Positions 1 through 5,895 of a DNA stretch of 10,380 nucleotides are shown here, in pieces; position 1 is the first letter of the stretch, and each line of letters begins with the position of its first letter. The notes under the pieces were generated by a model. The model saw only the letters and a program-made list of their open reading frames with translations, was not told the origin of the DNA and did not search any database. The stretch is taken from assembly GCA_036388295.1 (NCBI GenBank), contig DASVSC010000227.1, positions 1 through 10,380 of the forward strand, given 5' to 3'. Position numbers and translations under genes: made by a program. Source of the DNA: RYN-431 sp036388295 (GTDB lineage: Bacteria > Planctomycetota > Phycisphaerae > Tepidisphaerales > Tepidisphaeraceae).

Positions 1-797
1 CCCCGATGAAAGCGCTCGACGACATCCGGTTCGACCTGAAGCGCGGCGAAACCCTCGGCGTCGTCGGTGAAAGCGGCAGCGGCAAAACGACCGCCGCCCG
101 CTGCGTGCTGCGCGCCATCGACCCCAGTGCCGGCCACGCCTGGTTCAACAACAACGGCCGCGTCACCGACCTGGCCGCCGCCACGCCGCGGCAGCTTAAG
201 CCGCTGCGCAAAGAGATGCAGATGATCTTCCAGGACCCGTTCAGCAGCCTGAACCCGCGGATGACCGTCGGCGACATCGTGGCCGAGCCACTGGTGATTC
301 ATGGCATCGGCGGGCGGAAAGAGCGACGCGACAAAGTCATCGAAATCCTCGAACGCTGCGGCCTGAAGGCCGAACATCTGTCCCGCTACCCGCACGCGTT
401 TTCGGGCGGCCAGCGTCAGCGCATCGGCATCGCCCGCGCCCTGATCCTGCGGCCGGCGTTCATCGTCGCCGACGAAGCCGTGAGCGCCCTCGACGTTTGC
501 GTCCGCGCCCGCGTGCTGAAATTGCTGAGCGACCTGAAGTCTGAGTTCGGCCTGACAATGATGTTCGTCAGCCATGACCTTTCGGTGATCCGCCACGTGT
601 GCGACCGCGTGCTGGTGATGTACCGCGGCCGGATCATGGAACACGGGCCGGTGGAAGAAGTCTTCAACAACCCGCGCCACGCTTATACGCGCGTGCTGCT
701 GTCGGCGATCCCACTGCCGGACCCGGACAAGAAGATGCGGCCGCTAAAGGTCGAAAGCCTGACGGCCGCAGAACTGGAACCCCTGCCGGCGTCTTAG
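1..797 (+). CDS. Oligopeptide/dipeptide ABC transporter ATP-binding protein (OppF/DppF type), 5'-truncated
   Basis: This is the cytoplasmic ATPase subunit of a peptide-type ABC importer. Counting from the ATG at 6, the protein shows Walker A GESGSGKT (residues 21-28), the Q-loop (Q76, in IFQDPFSSLNP), the signature FSGGQRQR (132-139), Walker B ending in D156-E157, the D-loop SALD and the switch histidine H190 (FVSHDL). After the ATPase core comes the NPRHAYTRVLLSAIP stretch typical of the OppD/DppF C-terminal extension. The reading frame stays open upstream to the window edge. Family members normally have about 25-35 more residues before the KALDDI strand, so the ATG at 6 is probably internal and the gene starts outside the window; it could also be the second half of a fused double ATPase. 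Walker B reads DEA where the family usually has DEP. It ends with TAG and is followed 13 bp later by a receiver-domain gene. It converges on a permease/binding-protein set that lacks its own ATPase, so it is the likely motor for that importer. Family call is firm; pairing is inferred. Confidence 0.93.
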   Translation, partial: PMKALDDIRFDLKRGETLGVVGESGSGKTTAARCVLRAIDPSAGHAWFNNNGRVTDLAAATPRQLKPLRKEMQMIFQDPFSSLNPRMTVGDIVAEPLVIHGIGGRKERRDKVIEILERCGLKAEHLSRYPHAFSGGQRQRIGIARALILRPAFIVADEAVSALDVCVRARVLKLLSDLKSEFGLTMMFVSHDLSVIRHVCDRVLVMYRGRIMEHGPVEEVFNNPRHAYTRVLLSAIPLPDPDKKMRPLKVESLTAAELEPLPAS

Positions 798-810
798 TCC
801 GTAGTCACCT

Positions 811-1203
811 ATGCCGTCACGGATCAGGATCATTCTGGTTGACGACAACGTGTTGTTCCGCTTGGCCGTCCGGGCACTGTTGCGGCTGCGCGACACGATG
901 ACCGTGATTGCTGAAACGGCCGACGGCGATGAAGCCGTCCGTTTGGCATCGGAACTCACGCCAGACGTCATCATAATCGACGTTAACCTCAGCGGCCTGA
1001 TCAGCGGTATCGAGGCTACGCGCAGGATCACTTCCGCGTCGGCTTCGGATCGCCCGCGGCCTTTAGTGATCGCATGTTCTGCGTCCGACGCGTACCAAGA
1101 ACCGATGGCCAGGGCAGGCGCAGCGGGCTTCGTTTCAAAGATGCACGCGACGCAACTTCCCGCGTTGATCACCAGCATCGTGAGCCGTGAGCGTGCTCAT
1201 TAG
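811..1203 (+). CDS. Single-domain response regulator (CheY-like receiver, no output domain)
   Basis: At 130 residues this is one receiver domain and nothing more. Visible landmarks are the acidic pair D11-D12 after the first strand (IILVDDN), the probable phospho-acceptor D57 (VIIIDVNL), the strand-4 hydroxyl S90 (VIACSAS) and the strand-5 FVSK with aromatic F107 and invariant K110. All residues for phosphotransfer are therefore present. The loop after D57 reads DVNLSGLISGIEATRR: the usual proline at D+4 is serine and the glycine sits one position later than in the common DxxxPxxxG layout. The GIEATRR and GAAGFVSK segments resemble NarL/FixJ-type receivers, but no helix-turn-helix follows: TAG comes 20 residues after K110 and the next 173 bp have no LuxR-like frame. 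No clear Shine-Dalgarno precedes the ATG, so translation may depend on the ATPase gene 13 bp upstream. No histidine kinase is in the window. Codons look less GC-biased than in neighbouring genes. The target is unknown. Confidence 0.85.
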   Translation: MPSRIRIILVDDNVLFRLAVRALLRLRDTMTVIAETADGDEAVRLASELTPDVIIIDVNLSGLISGIEATRRITSASASDRPRPLVIACSASDAYQEPMARAGAAGFVSKMHATQLPALITSIVSRERAH

Positions 1204-1292
1204 GAAGCGGTGCGAAACAGCGGACCGTCTCCGAAGAAACGCGTCGCCGTGCGAAAAAGATTCTGCCGTTCGTCGAGGAATATAGAATCGAC

Positions 1293-1330
1293 ACGATGGC
1301 CTGAATTGAGGGGAAGCAATCCGCCATCGT
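1293..1330. terminator. Two-tier inverted repeat in convergent gap, candidate bidirectional terminator
   Basis: ACGATGGC at 1293-1300 is an exact reverse complement of GCCATCGT at 1323-1330. Inside the 22-nt interval, ATTG (1305-1308) pairs with CAAT (1317-1320) around an AGGGGAAG loop, so the RNA could form an 8-bp outer and a 4-bp inner stem on either strand. It lies between the 3' ends of the + strand receiver gene and the - strand permease gene, where a shared terminator is expected. Neither side has a clean U-run, so an intrinsic terminator is only a possibility. The rest of 1204-1376 shows no supported gene. Confidence 0.35.
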
Positions 1331-1376
1331 CACAAACGATTCGGAACACAGAGTCATTGGGGCGGACGACCAGTCA

Positions 1377-2198
1377 CTACCGTGCCGCGCGCACACGGGC
1401 GTCGCGCAGTCCGTCACCGACGATGTTCAAGCTGAGAACCGCCAGCGTGATCGCCAAGCCTGGGAAGACTGAAACCCACCAGGCTAATTCCATCCAGTCG
1501 CGCCCTTCGTTGAGCATCATGCCCCAGGAAGGCGCATCCGGCTCCACCCCGAGTCCGAGGAAACTCAACGCGGCCTCGGCAAGAATGGCGAAAGCGAGCG
1601 ACAGTGTCGTCTGCACGACCAGCGGGCCGACGATGTTGGGCAGCACGTGCCGGAGCACAATGCGGCAATGGCCGAGCCCCAGCGCACGGGCGGCCTCAAT
1701 GTAATTCATCGGTTTGATCTGCAGCACCGCGCCACGGGTGATGCGGGCGAAGATCGGCGTATATACGATCGCAATCGCCAATGTGACATTCGTCGTGCTG
1801 GCGCCGAGGACGGCCATAATCGCCAGCGCCAGCAGCACGTCCGGGAAGGCCAGCATGCCGTCATTCACGCGTGAGAGCAGCGCGTCGATCCGTCCGCCGA
1901 AGTAGCCCGCGCACAATCCGAGCAGGCCGCCGGCAAGCAGGCTAAGGCCGACCGAGACGATTGCGACGAGCAGCGACGTGCGGGCGCCACACACGACCCG
2001 GCTCAGCAGGTCACGACCGAAGGCATCCGTCCCGAACCAGTGCTGGGCGCTCGGGGCCGCCAGCGCCGCGTCCGGGTGCATTCGGTACGGGTCGGCCGTC
2101 ACCCACGGTCCGAGCAGTGCGGCCAGTCCGTAGATCGTCAGCACGGCTGCCGCGAACGTGAACGCGTTGAACCTCAGCCTGACAGACGATGCGTTCAT
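1377..2198 (-). CDS. Dipeptide/oligopeptide ABC transporter permease, DppC/OppC type
   Basis: This is the second membrane subunit of a peptide-type ABC importer. The 273-residue protein has an N-terminal membrane segment (about 12-31), then the DppC-family periplasmic motif HWFGTDAFGRDLLSR (53-67) and a BPD_transp_1 domain with further membrane segments at about 74-98, 119-148, 190-212 and 240-261. The cytoplasmic coupling (EAA) loop is YIEAARALGLGHCRIVLRH (166-184), followed by the usual LPN. It ends in a typical NIVGDGLRDARVR tail with TAG at 1377-1379. The ATG at 2198 is preceded by AAGGA (2204-2208) at five bases, which supports the start. It lies 28 bp downstream of the DppB-type gene and is the last gene of the six-gene minus-strand block. 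Family assignment is firm. Substrate cannot be read from the permease; the context suggests NAGGN or related peptides. Confidence 0.95.
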   Translation of the reverse strand: MNASSVRLRFNAFTFAAAVLTIYGLAALLGPWVTADPYRMHPDAALAAPSAQHWFGTDAFGRDLLSRVVCGARTSLLVAIVSVGLSLLAGGLLGLCAGYFGGRIDALLSRVNDGMLAFPDVLLALAIMAVLGASTTNVTLAIAIVYTPIFARITRGAVLQIKPMNYIEAARALGLGHCRIVLRHVLPNIVGPLVVQTTLSLAFAILAEAALSFLGLGVEPDAPSWGMMLNEGRDWMELAWWVSVFPGLAITLAVLSLNIVGDGLRDARVRAAR

Positions 2199-2226
2199 GT
2201 CGTTCCTTCCCTGGGCGACGGCCGTG

Positions 2227-3177
2227 TCACCGGCGGGCGTCCCTGATCCGCGGGTCGATCCGCGCGTACAACAGGTCGACCGCCAGGTTGATGAGTACGA
2301 ACGCCGTCGCCGCGAACAGCACCGTTCCCTGGAGCAGTGCGTAATCTCGTCCGGAGATGGCCTGCAACGCCAGCCGCCCCACGCCGGGCAATGAGAAGAC
2401 CTGCTCGATCACCACGGAACCGCCCAGCAGGTAGCCCGCCTGCAATCCCAGCACCGTTACCACCGGCACCAGCGCGTTGCGCAAGGCGTGACGAAAGACG
2501 ATCCCACGTTCGCTCACGCCCTTGGCGCGAGCCGTCCGGGTGTAATCCTGGCCGATCACGTCGAGCATGGCCGAACGTGCCGTTCGCATGGCGACGGCCG
2601 CGACAGCGGTGCCCAGTGCGAGCCCGGGCATCAGCATGCGCTTGACGTTTTCGACCGGGTCATCCGTCAAATGGACGAACCGACCCGATGGCAAAAGGCC
2701 AAGGTTCAGCGAGAAGATCAGGATCAGGATCGCGCCGAACCAGAATCCAGGAATAGAGATCCCGACCAGACCGCCGAATCGTGCCAAGTGATCGAGCCAT
2801 TTCCCGGGCCGCACGGCGCTGATAATTCCGAGAGGCACGCCGACCAGCAGTGCGAAGGCCAGCGCGATCGCCGCCAGTTCAAGCGTCACCGGCAGTCGAT
2901 CGACAATCGCTTTGACAACCGGCTCTCCGGTGAAAAACGAATGGCCCAGATCGCCCTGCACCGCGCGCGTCAACCAGGCGAGATACTGCACCGGCAACGG
3001 GCGGTCGAGCGCGTAGCGTTCGCGCAGTACGGCCGCCTCTTCCGGACTATAGCCCGGGCCCAGCAATACGGTGACCGGGTCGCCCGGTACCAGGCGAACC
3101 AATGCGAACGCGACCAACGACACGCCCAACAGCACGGGAATCACGGAAATCAACCGACGCAGCAGGTAGCCGATCAT
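2227..3177 (-). CDS. Dipeptide/oligopeptide ABC transporter permease, DppB/OppB type
   Basis: This is the first membrane subunit of the importer, at 316 residues the normal DppB/OppB length. It opens with MIGYLLRRLISVIPVLLGVS, the family's characteristic first membrane helix, followed by LVRLVPGDP and the periplasmic segment with YALDRPLPVQYLAWL and GDLGHSF. The BPD_transp_1 domain follows from about residue 95, with the EAA coupling loop DYTRTARAKGVSERGIVFRH (211-230), ALRNALVPVVT, the IEQVFSLPGVGRL motif (258-269) and the C-terminal DLLYARIDPRIR signature. The ATG overlaps the stop of the binding-protein gene as ATGA, and AGGGCGG at 3185-3191 sits seven bases upstream as ribosome-binding site, inside the preceding gene. 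This implies translational coupling. The gene is followed by the DppC-type subunit. Family assignment is firm; substrate is inferred only. Confidence 0.96.
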   Translation of the reverse strand: MIGYLLRRLISVIPVLLGVSLVAFALVRLVPGDPVTVLLGPGYSPEEAAVLRERYALDRPLPVQYLAWLTRAVQGDLGHSFFTGEPVVKAIVDRLPVTLELAAIALAFALLVGVPLGIISAVRPGKWLDHLARFGGLVGISIPGFWFGAILILIFSLNLGLLPSGRFVHLTDDPVENVKRMLMPGLALGTAVAAVAMRTARSAMLDVIGQDYTRTARAKGVSERGIVFRHALRNALVPVVTVLGLQAGYLLGGSVVIEQVFSLPGVGRLALQAISGRDYALLQGTVLFAATAFVLINLAVDLLYARIDPRIRDARR

Positions 3178-4784
3178 GGTCGCACCGCCCTGCCCGGTTC
3201 CGGTGAAGCCGCCGCAATGGCTGCCGGCGTATTCGAGAAAGACGCATTGCGAAGAAAGATCGTGCTGGCCGTGGGATGCGCGTTGAACCCGGCAACCGAG
3301 GGCAGCGCGGCCGACGCCTGATCATTGGCATAAAGGAAGACCATCGGTGCGTCTTCTGCGATCAGTCGCTGCGCCTCGGCATAAACCTGCTTGCGGGTCT
3401 CACGTGCCGTCGTTCGCCGGCCTTGTTCCAGGAGCGTGTCGACCTGCGGATTGCGGTAGCCTTGCTGGTTCCACTTTCCCGTGCTGTGGAACAGTTCGTA
3501 AGTCCACTCGTCCGGGTCAACGAAGCCGACCCAACCGCAGACGGTCAGATCGAAATCTTTCTGGCCGAGCGCTTCGAAGAAGACGCCGGACTCCTGCGAT
3601 AGTAATTGGACGTCGATGCCGACCTCGCGAAGCTGCTGCTTCACCATCTGACCGGCCGCCACCTGGTACGGGAAAGCCGATCCCACTTTCATCACCAGAC
3701 TCAGTTCTCCCGGGCGCACGCCGGCAGACTCCAGCAGCGCACGGGCGCGTGCCGGATCGTGGCGGGGATACAGTCGCAGATCGGCGTGTGCCCAGTGCCC
3801 TGGCGGGATGAGGCCGCCGTCCAGCAAGGTCGCCGCATTCAGTTTCACGACCCGGTTGATCGCGTCCCGGTCGACGGCCCACGCGATCGCCTGCCGGACG
3901 CGGACGTCGTCCAGCAGCTTGCGCGTCGTGTTGATGCCGACGTATTCCCAGAACGTGCCGGGCACCGACTGGACGGCGAGATGCTGCAGCGGTCGCAGCA
4001 CCTTTTCATCGCGTCCGGTGACGTCGAGCAGCAGGTCGATCTCGCCGGTACGCAATGAAACCGTGCGGGCCGTCGCGTCAGGCATAGGGACGAACGCCAC
4101 CCGGGCCAGCCGGGGCAGACCGGGGATATAATACTGGTCATTCCGGCGGAGCAGCATGCGCTGGTCCTTGCGCCATTCGACCAATGCGAAGGGCCCTGAC
4201 CCGGCGTCCGCCCGGTCGAGGTTTCCGCCATTGGCCGCCACGACGTCCCGGTCGACGATGGCGTTCATCGGATGGGCCAGGTACGTCACCAGCGGCGCGA
4301 ATGGCTCGCGCAGGCGGAACACCACGGTGTGCGCGTCCGGCGTCTCGATCGCCTCGACGGCCGTGAACTGGGCCGCGCGTACCTGCAACTGACGAATGCG
4401 ATCGATACTGAAACGGACGTCCTCTGCGGTCACGGGGCGGCCGGAGTGAAAGACCGCGTTGGGCCGGAGACGGAACGTGTACGAACGGCCATCGGGCGAG
4501 ACGTCGTACCGTTCCGCCAGATCCGCCTCCACCTCGCCGTACTGAACGCTGTAGCGCAGCAGTGTGCTGTACAGGTTCTCGATCAGGTGCATGGAGGCGG
4601 CGTCGGCGGCTTTATGCGGATCGAGCGTTTTCCCGTCGTCCTGCAAGGCGACGATCATCGCACCTGCCGCGCGACGCGCCGCCGGGTCGCGCGGCAGGTC
4701 GGGTTCGCGATCGCCGCTGCCGCAACCCGCAGCAGTGAGCAAGGCCAGCAGGCCGACGCATCGACGCCAATGCCGCACACGCAC
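3174..4784 (-). CDS. Peptide-type ABC transporter solute-binding lipoprotein (SBP_bac_5 family)
   Basis: This 536-residue protein is the extracytoplasmic substrate receptor of the importer. Residues 1-21 form a lipoprotein signal: basic MRVRHWRR, hydrophobic VGLLALLTAAG, then C21, with lipobox A-A-G-C (alanine at -3 instead of the more usual leucine). The mature part matches SBP_bac_5: KTLDPHKAADAASMHLIENL (52-71), YDVSPDGRSYTFRLRPNAVF (93-112), TAEDVRFSIDRI (119-130), the conserved GSGPF (195-199) and VRQAIAWAVDRDAI (296-309). The last 20 or so residues are alanine/proline rich and unremarkable. The start is GTG, one base after the TGA of the M42 peptidase gene. A second in-frame GTG two codons later, with GAGG just before it, is an alternative that would change only the first two residues. 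The stop overlaps the DppB gene. Family members bind peptides, nickel, sugars and others, so NAGGN or Gln-Gln peptides as ligand is an inference from the adjacent biosynthesis genes. Confidence 0.94.
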   Translation of the reverse strand: MRVRHWRRCVGLLALLTAAGCGSGDREPDLPRDPAARRAAGAMIVALQDDGKTLDPHKAADAASMHLIENLYSTLLRYSVQYGEVEADLAERYDVSPDGRSYTFRLRPNAVFHSGRPVTAEDVRFSIDRIRQLQVRAAQFTAVEAIETPDAHTVVFRLREPFAPLVTYLAHPMNAIVDRDVVAANGGNLDRADAGSGPFALVEWRKDQRMLLRRNDQYYIPGLPRLARVAFVPMPDATARTVSLRTGEIDLLLDVTGRDEKVLRPLQHLAVQSVPGTFWEYVGINTTRKLLDDVRVRQAIAWAVDRDAINRVVKLNAATLLDGGLIPPGHWAHADLRLYPRHDPARARALLESAGVRPGELSLVMKVGSAFPYQVAAGQMVKQQLREVGIDVQLLSQESGVFFEALGQKDFDLTVCGWVGFVDPDEWTYELFHSTGKWNQQGYRNPQVDTLLEQGRRTTARETRKQVYAEAQRLIAEDAPMVFLYANDQASAALPSVAGFNAHPTASTIFLRNASFSNTPAAIAAASPEPGRAVRP

Positions 4785-4785
4785 C

Positions 4786-5895
4786 TCACATCGGTTGATG
4801 AGGAAAGCCTTTCAGCGGCCCGAGGTCCTTGCGGTCCCGGCCGAACGTCAGCGGACTCTGGACGTACACCGTCACCAGCTCTGCCACGGCCCGCAGGGAA
4901 TCGACGTGCGTCCGTTCGTAGCCGTGCGAGGCGTCGACGCCGAAGCACATCAAGGCCGAGCGGATGTCACTGCCGGATTCCGTGGCACTGGCGGCGTCGC
5001 TGCGGTAATAACGGAACACGTCCGGCCTGGCGGGGATGTCGTGGCTCTCGGCCAGCGTCAGCAGCTTGCGCGACAGGTGATAGTCGAACGGCCCGGCCAG
5101 ATCCATCATGCAGAGCGTGACGCCGAACTCGTCGGATTGCTGGCCGGGACCGCAGGTCGCGTTGTCGATGGCGACCATCTCCGCCACGTGACCGTGTAAG
5201 ACGGCAGAAGCGCCCGACCCGACTTCCTCGCTTAGCGTGAACAGCAGATAGCAGTCGACCGGCAGCGTGAGCTTGGCTTTGGAGATCGCCTTCGCGGCCG
5301 CCAGCAGGCAGGCGACGCCGGCCTTGTCGTCGATGTGGCGGGAGTTGATGAACCCGGCCTCGGCCACCTCGGGTGACGGATCCACGCCGACGAAGTCGCC
5401 GACGTCCACGTTCAGCCGGCGCAGGTCGGCTTCGCTGGAGCATTTCGCGTCCACACGGATTTCAACGTTCTGCCAGTCGACTGGCTGGGTGTCGATCTCC
5501 AGATTGAAGAGGTGCCCGCTGGCCTTTAAAGGCAGGATCGTCCCGCGCAACGGATTGCGGCCGGTGAAAATCGTCACGCGTGCGCCCTCGGCAAACCGGC
5601 TCGACCACGTGCCGATCGGCATCACCTCGATTCGGCCGTTGGGTTTCAAGGCTTTCACCATCGCGCCAAGGGTATCGACGTGCGCGACCAGCGCGCGGGC
5701 CGGTTCCTGCATCTGGCCCGGGAGCGTTGCACGGATCGCGCCGCGTCGCGTGAGTTCGAACGATACGCCAAGGCGGCTGAGTTCTTGGCCGACGAAGTGA
5801 ACCACCTGGTCGGTGTACCCTGACGGGCTGGGGATCTCGAGCAGTTTCAGCAGAGTCGCCGTCAGGTAATCCATCTCGATTGCAGGTTTCTTCAC
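4786..5895 (-). CDS. M42-family metallopeptidase of the NAGGN osmoprotectant cluster
   Basis: The 369-residue product is a cytosolic dinuclear metallo-aminopeptidase of family M42 (glutamyl aminopeptidase/endoglucanase group), near the family's usual length. Expected metal and catalytic positions are visible: H72 and D74 in AHVDTLG, bridging D189 in SRHIDDKAG, catalytic E223 with E224 in LSEEVGSG, D244 in VAIDN, and H330 in ERTHVDSL. Nothing essential appears lost. The N-terminus LLKLLEIPSPSG is typical. The start is GTG, overlapping the ngg stop as GTGA, with GGGAG nine bases upstream; a downstream ATG at residue 8 is a less likely start. An M42 subgroup is known as a standing companion of the GNAT/ATP-grasp ligase and asparagine-synthase-like amidotransferase of NAGGN synthesis, and this gene sits in exactly that place. 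Its reaction in that system is, to my knowledge, not firmly established; degradation or trimming of the dipeptide is a reasonable inference. The binding-protein gene follows after one base. Confidence 0.93.
   Translation of the reverse strand: MKKPAIEMDYLTATLLKLLEIPSPSGYTDQVVHFVGQELSRLGVSFELTRRGAIRATLPGQMQEPARALVAHVDTLGAMVKALKPNGRIEVMPIGTWSSRFAEGARVTIFTGRNPLRGTILPLKASGHLFNLEIDTQPVDWQNVEIRVDAKCSSEADLRRLNVDVGDFVGVDPSPEVAEAGFINSRHIDDKAGVACLLAAAKAISKAKLTLPVDCYLLFTLSEEVGSGASAVLHGHVAEMVAIDNATCGPGQQSDEFGVTLCMMDLAGPFDYHLSRKLLTLAESHDIPARPDVFRYYRSDAASATESGSDIRSALMCFGVDASHGYERTHVDSLRAVAELVTVYVQSPLTFGRDRKDLGPLKGFPHQPM

Noticed and set aside
744..1178. 144-codon minus-strand frame opposite the receiver gene
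   Set aside because: The + strand reading has every receiver signature residue; the antisense reading shows no family features.
1210..1704. 164-codon + strand frame starting at a GTG after the receiver gene, checked as a possible displaced output domain
   Set aside because: Most of it lies antisense to the DppC-type permease and it shows no helix-turn-helix or other domain.
2488..3321. 277-codon open frame on the + strand opposite the DppB gene
   Set aside because: It is a high-GC antisense shadow: composition is polar and repetitive (many Arg, Gln, His, Asp), it matches no family and fully overlaps a well-supported permease.
4272..5120. 282-codon open frame on the + strand across the binding-protein/M42 junction
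   Set aside because: It spans two firmly identified minus-strand genes, has arginine-rich low-complexity composition and no recognisable domain.
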